Source of the DNA: Bacteroidota bacterium
GTDB lineage: Bacteria > Bacteroidota > Rhodothermia > Balneolales > Balneolaceae
Direction of reading: 5' to 3'
DNA length: 64,000 bases
Assembly (NCBI GenBank): GCA_009909035.1
Contig: JAAAOB010000021.1
Span: 1-64,000 of the forward strand
Both the position numbers and the translations under genes were made by a program. Each line of letters opens with the position of its first letter. The first letter of the stretch is position 1. Below the pieces are notes generated by a model. That model was not told the origin of the DNA and searched no databases. It worked only from the letters and a program-made list of their open reading frames with translations. This document shows positions 20,907 through 30,300 of this stretch, piece by piece.

Positions 20907-20968
20907 ACAGAGATAGACGACACTTTATTAATGACAGGAGTCTCTAAATGTTTAACTAATCCATTCTA

Positions 20969-22180
20969 ATGACCTATCTTGCATTTGCTCTCAAAGAGCG
21001 AAAGCTACTCTCATTTGCAGTATCTCTGACGTTTTTTTCCAGTTTTGGACAGACGTTTCTGATCGCCCTGTTTGTCCCCTATTTTATTACCTCATTTGAT
21101 CTTACAAATGCGTCTTTTGGTACGCTCTACTCTGCAGCAACGCTGGTCAGCGCATTTTCGCTTCCCTATCTGGGCCAGTGGATCGACAGGATTCCGTTGC
21201 GAACCTACAGTTTGCTCGTTGCTGGCGGCTTGCTGGCATCGGCAGTTTTAATGACCATATCATGGCATGTAAGCGTCCTCTTTCTTGCCCTGGTGATGGT
21301 TCGGCTCACCGGGCAGGGCCTCAGCGGCCACACGGCTCAAACAACGATGGCACGTTTCTACGATCATCAGCGGGGTAAAGCTCTGAGCATCTCCAGTCTT
21401 GGATTTCCGCTCGGTGAAGCCGTGCTTCCGTTGATCATCGCGGGTCTCCTGGCAGCTTTCCACTGGAGGGTGACCTGGGTGATCATTTCTCTGTTTATTC
21501 TCATTGTGATGATGCCGCTCCTCTGGTTCCTGGTTGGAAAAAGTGAAACCGTAACTGAGAAAGAGGAGAAAAGAAAGCGTGAAGCCGGCACCCTTGAGAG
21601 CTACAAAATTATCATCGAACACCCAAAACTGCTCTTTATACTTCCCGCCACCCTGATGCCCCCGTTTTGGGCCACGGGACTTTTCCTCTACCAGGTGTCG
21701 TTCGCGGACCAGCTGGGATGGACGGCGGCTATCATCGCATCATCATTCGTTGGGTTTGCTGCCACACGTATTGCCATGGGATTGGTGTCGGGCCCGCTGG
21801 TTGACCGGTTTACGGCCCACAGAATGTTTCCCTTCATCCTGATTCCAATGGTAATTGGATTGTTGATCGGGGGACTGTTCAACGGAACATGGTCTGCGTT
21901 TGTTTATATGGCCCTTCTCGGGGCAACCATGGGAATGGCGGGAACAACAAAATCGGCGCTTTGGGCCGAGATGTTTGGTACAGGAATGATCGGCACGGTT
22001 CGGAGTCTTTTCTCATCGATCATGGTCGTCAGTACGGCCGCAAGTCCGTTTTTGATGGGGTGGTGGTTAGACAGCGGAGTACCCATGCCGACCATCTTTT
22101 TGATCGCACTTGCCACAACGGTGGCGGCCGGCCTGCTGTCTGCCCGACTGCTTTTTGGTGACAATGAAATTGTTCAGTAA
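20969..22180 (+). CDS. MFS transporter
   Basis: 12-TM pattern, LPYLGQWIDRIPLRTY MFS loop motif, 403 aa. Confidence 0.88.
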   Translation: MTYLAFALKERKLLSFAVSLTFFSSFGQTFLIALFVPYFITSFDLTNASFGTLYSAATLVSAFSLPYLGQWIDRIPLRTYSLLVAGGLLASAVLMTISWHVSVLFLALVMVRLTGQGLSGHTAQTTMARFYDHQRGKALSISSLGFPLGEAVLPLIIAGLLAAFHWRVTWVIISLFILIVMMPLLWFLVGKSETVTEKEEKRKREAGTLESYKIIIEHPKLLFILPATLMPPFWATGLFLYQVSFADQLGWTAAIIASSFVGFAATRIAMGLVSGPLVDRFTAHRMFPFILIPMVIGLLIGGLFNGTWSAFVYMALLGATMGMAGTTKSALWAEMFGTGMIGTVRSLFSSIMVVSTAASPFLMGWWLDSGVPMPTIFLIALATTVAAGLLSARLLFGDNEIVQ

Positions 22181-22424
22181 TCTATCCATCATAAATGGTT
22201 TTAGCGGAGAGGATCCTCACCGGATGAATATTTAAATTTTTATAGTATCCATTTCATGATTTGATGAGATACTATTTAGCCCCAACAACTGATCCGATGA
22301 CGCAAAGTCAGCGGTTCAGGATTTTTCCATCATCCGGCAGACCTGCTTTGGCATAGCACGAGTGGAATGTATGTGAGCAGACAACCGTTTAGAACGGAAG
22401 AAGTTAAACATTAAATCAAACACG

Positions 22425-23444
22425 GTGAAAAAAATGAAAGCAGCCCAAATCAAAGAGCCCGGATCAGATTTTGAAATTGTCGACATCCCGACACCTGAAC
22501 CGCAAGAGAATGAGGTTTTAATAAAGGTTGAAGCGTGTGGTATTTGCCACAGCGATGCGATGGTAAAGGATGGCCTCTTTCCCGGAATTGAGTATCCGAG
22601 AGTCCCGGGCCATGAAGTTGTTGGGAAAGTTGAACGTGTGGGATCAAATGTAACCAAATGGAAAAGCGGCCAGCGCGTCGGGGTCGGCTGGCATGGCGGA
22701 CACTGTTTTACGTGCGATCCCTGCAGAAAAGGGGATTTCATCAATTGCGAAAACGGGCAGGTGGCCGGCATCAGCTATGACGGCGGCTACGCGGAATATA
22801 TGACCGCACCACAGGAAGCCGTTGCTGCGGTACCGGATGACCTGAGTTCGGAGGAGGCGGCACCTCTGCTTTGTGCAGGAATTACCACCTTCAACTCCCT
22901 GAAACATACCGGTGCGCAGGCCGGTGACCTTGTTGCGGTTCAGGGCATTGGCGGCCTGGGGCATCTTGCTCTGCAGTATGCGGCCAAGATGGGGTTTGAA
23001 ACGGTGGCAATCTCCACCAGCGATGACAAAGAGCAGCTGGCAAAAGATCTTGGAGCCCACCACTTCATCAACGCCAAAAAACAGAATGCCGTGGAGGAAC
23101 TGCAGAAACTGGGCGGGGCGCGCGTAATAGTAGCCACCGCACCCAACACCGATATTATTGGGGAGATTGCCGGGGGACTGGGACTTGAAGGAAACCTGCT
23201 GGTGCTGGCCGCCACGGGCGAAACATTCGAGGTTTCCCCGTTTACGCTCATCATGGGCCGAAAACAGGTGAGCGGCTGGCCAAGCGGCACGGCAAAAGAC
23301 TCCGAAGATACACTGAACTTCAGCTCCATGACCGGCACCAAGCCGATGATTGAAACCTATCCGCTCGATAAAGTGAATGAGGCGTATGACCGGATGATCA
23401 ATAACGAAGCAAGATTCCGGGTGGTTTTGAAAATTAACGGATAA
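22425..23444 (+). CDS. Zinc-dependent alcohol dehydrogenase
   Basis: CGICHSDAMVKDGLFPGIEYPRVPGHEVVGKV; GHCFTCDPCRKGDFINC; GIGGLGHLALQYA. Confidence 0.93.
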   Translation: MKKMKAAQIKEPGSDFEIVDIPTPEPQENEVLIKVEACGICHSDAMVKDGLFPGIEYPRVPGHEVVGKVERVGSNVTKWKSGQRVGVGWHGGHCFTCDPCRKGDFINCENGQVAGISYDGGYAEYMTAPQEAVAAVPDDLSSEEAAPLLCAGITTFNSLKHTGAQAGDLVAVQGIGGLGHLALQYAAKMGFETVAISTSDDKEQLAKDLGAHHFINAKKQNAVEELQKLGGARVIVATAPNTDIIGEIAGGLGLEGNLLVLAATGETFEVSPFTLIMGRKQVSGWPSGTAKDSEDTLNFSSMTGTKPMIETYPLDKVNEAYDRMINNEARFRVVLKING

Positions 23445-23619
23445 TTCTTCGTTTGGAGATGTAGAACCAAGACCGCCGGCTATGGATTCCTGAAGCTGAG
23501 CGGTCGTTTCAATGGCTGAGAGCACTGTTAATGCGTGCAGGCAGTAAGTGTTCTGAAATGGCACGATTTGAATAATATTGTCGTTAAACGAACCGTAACA
23601 TGTACAAAAAGTTAATGCT

Positions 23620-24237
23620 ATGAAATGGATCTCAATATTAATATTTATCGGTATACCTATGACAGTAGTAAACTACGGCGATGAAACGGGTGATGACACG
23701 GAAGTAGCTACATTCGGAGCCGGATGTTTTTGGTGTGTGGAAGCAATCTACCAGCGGGTGGAGGGAGTCACCGCAGTTGAATCGGGATATGCGGGAGGCC
23801 ACGTTGAAAATCCAACCTACAATCAGGTGGTCAGAGGCAATACCGGTCACGCCGAAGTGGCGCGTGTCACGTTTGACCCGGATGTCATTACCTACGAGGA
23901 GCTGCTCGAAGTCTTCTGGCACACACATAATCCAACGACGCTGAATCGCCAGGGAAATGATGTGGGCCCTCAATACCGGTCAGCCATTTTCTACCATAAT
24001 GATGAACAGAAGCAAACAGCCGAGGAGTCGCTGAAAAAAACGGATGCTTCCGACTTGTGGGAGGACCCGATTGTAACGGAAATTACACCGTTAAAAAATT
24101 ACAGCGTTGCTGAAAACTATCACCAAAACTACTTTAACAATAACAAAAATGCAGGCTACTGCTCTGTTGTTATTGCACCAAAAATAGCCAAATTTAAAAA
24201 GGACTTTCCGCACCTGCTGAAAGATTCTGCAAAGTAG
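23620..24237 (+). CDS. msrA: Peptide-methionine (S)-S-oxide reductase
   Basis: ATFGAGCFWCVEAIYQRVEGV; GYAGGHVENPTY; GNTGHAEV. Confidence 0.96.
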   Translation: MKWISILIFIGIPMTVVNYGDETGDDTEVATFGAGCFWCVEAIYQRVEGVTAVESGYAGGHVENPTYNQVVRGNTGHAEVARVTFDPDVITYEELLEVFWHTHNPTTLNRQGNDVGPQYRSAIFYHNDEQKQTAEESLKKTDASDLWEDPIVTEITPLKNYSVAENYHQNYFNNNKNAGYCSVVIAPKIAKFKKDFPHLLKDSAK

Positions 24238-24276
24238 CTCCAGTGCTAAACAAAATCTCAACATCACAAAGAATAT

Positions 24277-24819
24277 ATGAAACAACCACTATTTTACACC
24301 GCCGTATTGCTATTTGCACTTTTTTTCGCTGTTGATTCCTCAGCACAAGAGCGCACCACGGACCGGGTATTGGCAAGTCCCAACGCGTCCGTCAGCCAGA
24401 CGATCGGGCTGACCAACGTTTCCCTGACTTATGGACGCCCCAGTGTTCGAGGCCGCGAAATTTTTGGTGGTCTTGTTCCATTTAACCGCGTGTGGAGAAC
24501 AGGCGCGAACGAGTCTACCGCCATAACATTCACCGATGATGTATTGATAGAAGGAGAACAAGTGGAGGCGGGAACGTACTCCCTCTATACAATACCGGGA
24601 GAAGAGTCCTGGACGATTATCATCAATGATAAGCTCTCCTGGGGGACGCAATACGATGAAAACGAAGACGTACTCCGGGTTGAGGTGGATGCTGAAGAAT
24701 CTCACTTCATGGAGCGCCTGATGATCTACTTTGAAAACGTGACGGAGGAGAGCGGCGACCTGATCCTCCACTGGGACGAGACAAAAGTGAGTGTACGGAT
24801 AGAACCGGTTCGTGAATAG
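24277..24819 (+). CDS. DUF2911 family secreted protein
   Basis: SPNASVSQTIGLTNVSLTYGRPSVRGREIFGGLVPFNRVWRTGANESTAITF. Confidence 0.9.
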   Translation: MKQPLFYTAVLLFALFFAVDSSAQERTTDRVLASPNASVSQTIGLTNVSLTYGRPSVRGREIFGGLVPFNRVWRTGANESTAITFTDDVLIEGEQVEAGTYSLYTIPGEESWTIIINDKLSWGTQYDENEDVLRVEVDAEESHFMERLMIYFENVTEESGDLILHWDETKVSVRIEPVRE

Positions 24820-24848
24820 CCAGATTTGCAACCATAGGTATTAAAAAT

Positions 24849-24879
24849 AGCCGGGGTCGGGAGGATTCCCGGTTTTTTT
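24849..24879 (+). terminator. Putative Rho-independent terminator
   Basis: gCCGGGgtcgggaggattCCCGGt followed by TTTTTTT. Confidence 0.6.
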
Positions 24880-24926
24880 AACGCAAATATTTCAGTCTGT
24901 TCTTTCTATTTACATAAAAAAAGTTC

Positions 24927-24934
24927 TATCTTTG
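24927..24934 (+). promoter_or_regulatory. -7 box TATCTTTG upstream of tRNA-Leu
   Basis: tatctttggagtct matches the tRNA-Gln promoter box tatctttggggtct. Confidence 0.55.
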
Positions 24935-24952
24935 GAGTCTTGATATGAAAAT

Positions 24953-25037
24953 GCCCTGGTGGCGGAATTGGTAGACGCGCTGGCTTGAGGGGTCAGTTCC
25001 CGTTCAGGGAGTGCTAGTTCGACTCTAGTCCAGGGCA
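24953..25037 (+). tRNA. tRNA-Leu (anticodon GAG)
   Basis: GCCCTGG/CCAGGGC acceptor, CTGGC-TTGAGGG-GTCAG anticodon arm, class II long variable arm, A discriminator. Confidence 0.95.
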
Positions 25038-25042
25038 CTTGT

Positions 25043-25077
25043 AGCCTTGTAAGTTATTGACTTGCAAGGCTTTTTTT
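25043..25077 (+). terminator. Rho-independent terminator after tRNA-Leu
   Basis: AGCCTTGTAAGT-tatt-GACTTGCAAGGCT followed by TTTTTT. Confidence 0.9.
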
Positions 25078-25220
25078 GTTTTCAGTGCAAATATACATTC
25101 ATACAATTTTTAGGAATACAACTCCTTTCGTATGCTATTTGCATGTTCCAGATGGAGACGAGATCATTGGGCTTTGATTATGAGCAGGACAGTAGATCGT
25201 ATAACGAAATACGTGATTCA

Positions 25221-26144
25221 ATGACAATAAACGGAATCGATTTTATCGGGGATATTCATGGATATGCGGACGAGCTGAAGCACTTATTGAAGAAAATGGG
25301 CTATTCCCGGAAGGGAGCTGCCTGGAAACATCCCGGCCGATTAGCATTTTTTGTCGGGGATTTTATTGACCGCGGACCTAAAATCGTTGAAACCTTACAT
25401 ATTGTCCGGCACATGGCAGCCAGCAGCAGTGCCAAAGCAGTGATGGGGAACCACGAATACAATGCGATCTGCTTCAACCAGCAGAAAAAGGAAGGAGGGT
25501 ACCTGAGAAAACATTCGGAAAAGAATATTCGTCAGCATAAGGGAACGGTTCAACAATTTCGCGGAAAAGAAAAGGAGTATAAAGAAGCGATCCGCTGGTT
25601 TAAAACACTACCGCTCTTTTTTGAATCTGATGATTTCAGGGTAGTGCATGCCACCTGGGATCACAAAAAAGTCAGGCATTTAGAGAGTCAGGCAATCGAT
25701 GGGATTCTGGATGAAGAGCTCATACATCAATCAGCCCAAAAGGGAAGAGCACTGTATGATTCTGTAAATACAGTTCTGAAAGGGAAAGAGCTGAAACTAC
25801 CAAAAGGTTATGCGTTTAACGATAAAGAGGGCCACGAACGTAAGGCGATCCGGATGAAATGGTGGGAGAATCCGAATGATCATACGTATGACTCTATAGC
25901 AGTCGGAAACATTGATGGCCTGCCGGTTATACCTGTTCAAAATCATGAATTTCATCATGATTCACTGTATGGTAGAGAAGAACGCCCAGTGTTCTTTGGT
26001 CACTACTGGCTTAGAGGGAATCCCAGCCTGTACCGGGAGAACATCTGCTGCCTGGACTACAGCGTAGCCAAGGGGGGAAAGTTGGTCGCGTACCGGTTTG
26101 ATGGGGAAGAGAAGCTGAGGAATGAGAAGTTTGTGCATGTCTGA
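25221..26144 (+). CDS. Metallophosphoesterase (PPP/Ser-Thr phosphatase-like)
   Basis: MTINGIDFIGDIHGYADELKHLLKKMGY, VGDFIDRGPKIVETL, VMGNHEYNAI; annotated start 25062 overlaps the tRNA terminator, so 25221 is preferred. Confidence 0.88.
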   Translation: MTINGIDFIGDIHGYADELKHLLKKMGYSRKGAAWKHPGRLAFFVGDFIDRGPKIVETLHIVRHMAASSSAKAVMGNHEYNAICFNQQKKEGGYLRKHSEKNIRQHKGTVQQFRGKEKEYKEAIRWFKTLPLFFESDDFRVVHATWDHKKVRHLESQAIDGILDEELIHQSAQKGRALYDSVNTVLKGKELKLPKGYAFNDKEGHERKAIRMKWWENPNDHTYDSIAVGNIDGLPVIPVQNHEFHHDSLYGREERPVFFGHYWLRGNPSLYRENICCLDYSVAKGGKLVAYRFDGEEKLRNEKFVHV

Positions 26145-26370
26145 CTGGTCTTGCAATAGTTGTCCGGCAGTCTTTCAAGTCCGGCATTTCAAAGAGCAAA
26201 GACTGACGCTATGGAAAATGAATGCAAATATGTAGCGAGTGGACCTCGTAAAGCCGGACAGACTCCGGTCGATTGGTCAGTAGGGGTGTAAATCACATAG
26301 TTTACATGGCATCTGTACAAATCGGCAACTACATTTATATTATTCCTTGCTGTATCCACCCCATACTATC

Positions 26371-26799
26371 ATGAAACATACCAGATACAACTCCGAAATT
26401 GGTTCTCTGTTAAAGTACTGCAAACTCCCGGTTGAGGATCTTACCGGTGATGCGTCCGTCCTGTTTTTGGAAGAATGGGCGCAGGGGGAACTTGCCGGTG
26501 TGGTGGGGATCGAGGTGTTTGATGATGCCGGGCTCCTTCGATCACTTGCTGTTAGACCGTCATATCGGGGGTATGGATTGGGCACCAGGCTCGTACACCG
26601 TGCAGAGGCGCAGGCTGCTGAGATTGGAATTCGCACGCTCTGGCTGCTTACAGACTCTGCCGCTGAATTTTTCGAGTTACTGGATTATGAAAGAGCAGAG
26701 CGCTCCTCTGCACCGGAAGAGATCAAGCAGTCGGCCCAGTTCAGGGATCTGTGCCCGGAGTCGGCCGTGCTCATGAGAAAAGAGACAGACGGTATCTGA
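26371..26799 (+). CDS. GNAT N-acetyltransferase (ArsN2-like)
   Basis: LLRSLAVRPSYRGYGLGTRLVHRAEAQA..GIRTLWLLTDSAAEFFELLDYERAERS; start chosen at ATGAAACATACC. Confidence 0.75.
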   Translation: MKHTRYNSEIGSLLKYCKLPVEDLTGDASVLFLEEWAQGELAGVVGIEVFDDAGLLRSLAVRPSYRGYGLGTRLVHRAEAQAAEIGIRTLWLLTDSAAEFFELLDYERAERSSAPEEIKQSAQFRDLCPESAVLMRKETDGI

Positions 26800-26922
26800 C
26801 ACTGTCACAAAATCAACCCGATGGGTTATTTGGCTTCAGTTAATTGCCGGGGTAGAATACAATTTTTTGGTATATATTCAACCAGCACTTTTTTTAAACG
26901 AATCATTACCGGGGAATTAGTT

Positions 26923-27327
26923 ATGAGCATCAAAGAAGATTTTAAAAAGTTTGCGATGAAAGGGAATGTGGTTGATCTGGCCGTTGCGGTGGTGATTGGT
27001 GCCGCATTCGGCAGGATCGTCACCTCTTTCGTAAACGATATCATCATGCCTCCCATTGGAATATTAATCGGGGGAGTCGATTTTTCGGAACTAAAAGTCA
27101 TTCTCCAGGAGGCAGCCGGTGAAACAGCAGCCGTTACACTAAATTATGGGATGTTCATCCAAACCGTCATCAACTTTTTTATCATCGCATTTTCGATTTT
27201 CTTGGTGATCAGAATCTATGAAAAAACAAAAGGGAAAGAAGAGGAAAAACCGGTACCGGTTGCGGCCATTCCTCCCCAGGAAAAACTACTGACAGAAATC
27301 CGGGATCTTCTGAAAGAAAAAGAGTAG
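26923..27327 (+). CDS. mscL: Large-conductance mechanosensitive channel
   Basis: [58 protein letters not shown]; start at ATGAGCATC. Confidence 0.96.
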   Translation: MSIKEDFKKFAMKGNVVDLAVAVVIGAAFGRIVTSFVNDIIMPPIGILIGGVDFSELKVILQEAAGETAAVTLNYGMFIQTVINFFIIAFSIFLVIRIYEKTKGKEEEKPVPVAAIPPQEKLLTEIRDLLKEKE

Positions 27328-27552
27328 TGTTTTGTCTAAATTTAAGAGTCATTGGAAATTATGTAAGCAAAACCCGACGGGAGTTTGGAGCTCTTGGAGG
27401 ATTCGCCAATTATTAGCAATGCACGTTAAATAGTAAGCTTGAACAAACGCAGAGTAGACTTTTTTGACAGCCTCAGGGAGAGAGGATGAATTTCTGAGTT
27501 TAGAGATGTCCTGAACTTGGTTCAGAAACTTTATGAATAACAACACCCCTCC

Positions 27553-27753
27553 CTTGAGAGGCTGTGAGGAAATACGTAGTCAAGTATATCAGCCATTTGT
27601 TTTTGCCACGAGGAAGCAAAGTCACGAAGGTGCACGAAGTGAAATACTATCAATGAAATAACCTTCGTGAAATCTTTGTGTCGTCGTGCCTTCGTGGTCC
27701 ACATAGCGAGTGTTTGTAATGCTTGTTATACTATTTTTTCACAGCCTCTCAAG
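27553..27753. mobile_element. MITE-like 201-bp element with 22-bp terminal inverted repeats
   Basis: CTTGAGAGGCTGTGAGGAAATA (27553-27574) against the reverse complement of TATTTTTTCACAGCCTCTCAAG (27732-27753), 20/22 match; internal CACGAAGG/CCTTCGTG subrepeats. Confidence 0.6.
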
Positions 27754-27873
27754 AAGAGATTTTCCATTGATCCTCTCGAAAGGGTAGACTCCAGGATACC
27801 TTTTTATAACAAGCTAAACGTTAAGTTTTCGAAGTAGATAACTCGTGGCTACGGTCTGCTGTGGGTTTTCAAC

Positions 27874-29391
27874 CTACCGGCTGATCCACTTTTCCACCAG
27901 GTCAAAAAATCCCTGGACTACGAGGGCGAGGAGGGCTGCGGGTACGGCGCCTTCTAAAATCAGCGGCACGCTATCCAGCCGGATGCCGGTCAAAATGGGC
28001 TGACCATAGCCGCCGGCCCCGATCAGAGCTCCAAGAGTTGCGGTACCAACGTTGATCACCGCCGACGTTTTGATACCGGCCAGGATGGAGGGAATGGCAA
28101 GCGGAAGCTCGATTTTACGAAGTATAATCCCCTCCGGCAGGCCCAGCGCGCGGGCCGACTCCATCAGCGGTCCGGCAATCGATTTAATTCCTGAATGGGT
28201 ATTTCTGACAACAGGCAGCAGGCTGTACAAAAATAGAGCGGCGATGGCGGGGAAGGCACCGATACCGAAAAGCGGAATCATAAAGACGAGCAGCGCCAGG
28301 GACGGAATCGTCTGCAGAATGCCTACCGCCCCGAGAAGAGCGGTTTCCAGCGGCTTAATTTTGACGGCCAGAATACCCAGCGGAATAGAAAAAAGAATCG
28401 CCAGGGAAAGGGAAATAACAACCAGGTAGAGGTGGTCGGCCGTGTGCCGGGCGAGGCGGTGCCAAATGGATTCGGTAGCCGTATCATTCTCAATTTGAAA
28501 CTTGTTTTCCAGGAATTTTGATGCGGTCACGGCATCATTCTGCCGGTCAATTTTTACCGCGGCATTCATCCGGATCATATCGCTGCGGGTTATGGCTCCT
28601 TCAAGCCGGAGGAAAGATTCCACGGCCCGTTTGTCGAGGTCGCTTCGGTAGAGGATGACGGCCTGGTAATTGGGAAAGAACTGGATATCGTCCTCCAGCA
28701 CTTCCAGGTTATAGTACTCAATTTCGGGATCGGTAGAGTAGAGGTCAATCACCTGGATATTGCCCCCTTCGAGGCCGCGGTACGCCAGGTCGTGATCGAG
28801 CCCGCGTACGGTAGATGGAGAGAGATCCGCTGCTTGGCGAAGCCCCGGCCAGCCGTCCGATCGGTCCATGAATTCATTGCTGAACCCATACCGGAGATCG
28901 GGATGATCACGCAGGTCGGAGATCGACTCAATATCGAGCTCATCAGCCAGCCCTTTTTTCATGCCGATAGCGTAGGTATTGTTGAAACCGAGCGGCCGGG
29001 ACATCTCAACACCAAACTCTGAGAGAACCTGCCGGAGCTCATCAATGGATTCGATATCTCGGTCGGCAAGGATCTCTTCCGTAATGGTCCCTGTATAATC
29101 GGGATAGACATCAATCTCGCCATCCAAGAGTGCATTCCATAAAATGCGGGTGCCGCCAAGCTGTTTAAACAGCTTTACACTCCGGCCATCTGCTTCGATC
29201 GACTGCCGGATCAGCTCCCCAAGAATGACCGACTCTGTGAATGCTTTGGTTCCCACGTTTACAGGCTCCTGCTGCTGCCGGGCGAATGCAGCTGAGCATA
29301 CACCGTGGATCAGAATAGACGCCAAAAGCAGCGTGCTGAACATTCGATGTGTGGTCATCTCAGATCTCCTCCAGCGGGCTTCGCTGCGCAT
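27874..29391 (-). CDS. Osmoprotectant ABC transporter, fused substrate-binding protein + permease (ProX/ProW-OpuC type)
   Basis: Signal peptide; VNVGTKAFTESVILGELIRQSIEADG then TM domain with IPSLALLVFMIPLFGIG...GTATLGALIGAGGYGQPIL. Confidence 0.9.
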   Translation of the reverse strand: MRSEARWRRSEMTTHRMFSTLLLASILIHGVCSAAFARQQQEPVNVGTKAFTESVILGELIRQSIEADGRSVKLFKQLGGTRILWNALLDGEIDVYPDYTGTITEEILADRDIESIDELRQVLSEFGVEMSRPLGFNNTYAIGMKKGLADELDIESISDLRDHPDLRYGFSNEFMDRSDGWPGLRQAADLSPSTVRGLDHDLAYRGLEGGNIQVIDLYSTDPEIEYYNLEVLEDDIQFFPNYQAVILYRSDLDKRAVESFLRLEGAITRSDMIRMNAAVKIDRQNDAVTASKFLENKFQIENDTATESIWHRLARHTADHLYLVVISLSLAILFSIPLGILAVKIKPLETALLGAVGILQTIPSLALLVFMIPLFGIGAFPAIAALFLYSLLPVVRNTHSGIKSIAGPLMESARALGLPEGIILRKIELPLAIPSILAGIKTSAVINVGTATLGALIGAGGYGQPILTGIRLDSVPLILEGAVPAALLALVVQGFFDLVEKWISR

Positions 29392-30094
29392 TTACGAACT
29401 GTTCTACAAAGCTATCGGCCGGGTGGTTGACGATATCTACTATGGGCCCCTGCTGGATGATTTCTCCGTCCCGCATCAGGGCGATGTCATTCCCGAGGTA
29501 CGCCGCTTCCCCGAGGTCGTGCGTGATCAAAAGGACGGTTTTGCCGAGCGTTGAAAAGATCTCTTTCAGGTCCCGCTGCAGCTCATATCGTACCAGCGGG
29601 TCGATCGATCCGAGCGGCTCATCCAGAAGGATGATGTTAGGGTCGAGCATCAGTGCCCGCATCAGGCTGATCCGCTGGGCCTGGCCGCCGGAAAAGCTAT
29701 CCGGCTTGCGCTCCAAGCTGGCGTATGGAATGTTGGTTAGCTCGCACAACTCTTCGATTCGTTGGTCCTCGTCCTTTTTTGTCCAGCCCAGGTAGTGGGT
29801 CACAAGGGTCAGGTTTTCGCGTGCTGAAAGGTGGGGAAATAGTCCGCCGCTTTGAATAACATATCCCATGTTGCGGCGGAGGGCAAGCACATTGTTTTTT
29901 GTAAGCTCTTCTCCGTCAATTCGGATGGTGCCTGAATCCGGCTGGATCAACCCCATGAGTATCCGCAGGAGAGTGGATTTGCCGCAGCCGCTTGGCCCGA
30001 TCAGCGATACGGTTTTTCCGGCCGGTACCTCGAGCGTAACGTCGTTAAGAACGCGTTTGTCATAGGTTTTCGTGATCGCCTGAGCGTGGATCAT
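29360..30094 (-). CDS. Osmoprotectant ABC transporter ATP-binding protein
   Basis: LIGPSGCGKSTLLRILMGL; FSGGQAQRISLMRALMLDPNIILLDEPLGSIDP. Confidence 0.93.
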   Translation of the reverse strand: MIHAQAITKTYDKRVLNDVTLEVPAGKTVSLIGPSGCGKSTLLRILMGLIQPDSGTIRIDGEELTKNNVLALRRNMGYVIQSGGLFPHLSARENLTLVTHYLGWTKKDEDQRIEELCELTNIPYASLERKPDSFSGGQAQRISLMRALMLDPNIILLDEPLGSIDPLVRYELQRDLKEIFSTLGKTVLLITHDLGEAAYLGNDIALMRDGEIIQQGPIVDIVNHPADSFVEQFVNAQRSPLEEI

Positions 30095-30300
30095 TGAAAC
30101 GGGTCATTCTACAGGTTTACGGTAGCCAGATGAATGTATCAATAATCTATGGAAGTGTGAAAATCTAAAATAGATGCCGCGGCCAGTTCCATAACGGACA
30201 CGTGACGGCAGCCATCCAGGGAAAAGAAGCCCGCCGATTCCATCCAACATTCTGTATATTGGTGCGATCCTGACACTAACCAGATCCAGATACACCGGTT

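Noticed and set aside
22644-23564. 306-aa minus-strand ORF antisense to the alcohol dehydrogenase
   Set aside because: Shadow ORF of a well-supported zinc ADH; no domain signature, composition is a codon-bias artefact.
25062-25220. N-terminal extension of the metallophosphoesterase in the ORF track
   Set aside because: Extension starts inside the tRNA-Leu terminator; the conserved domain begins right after ATG at 25221.
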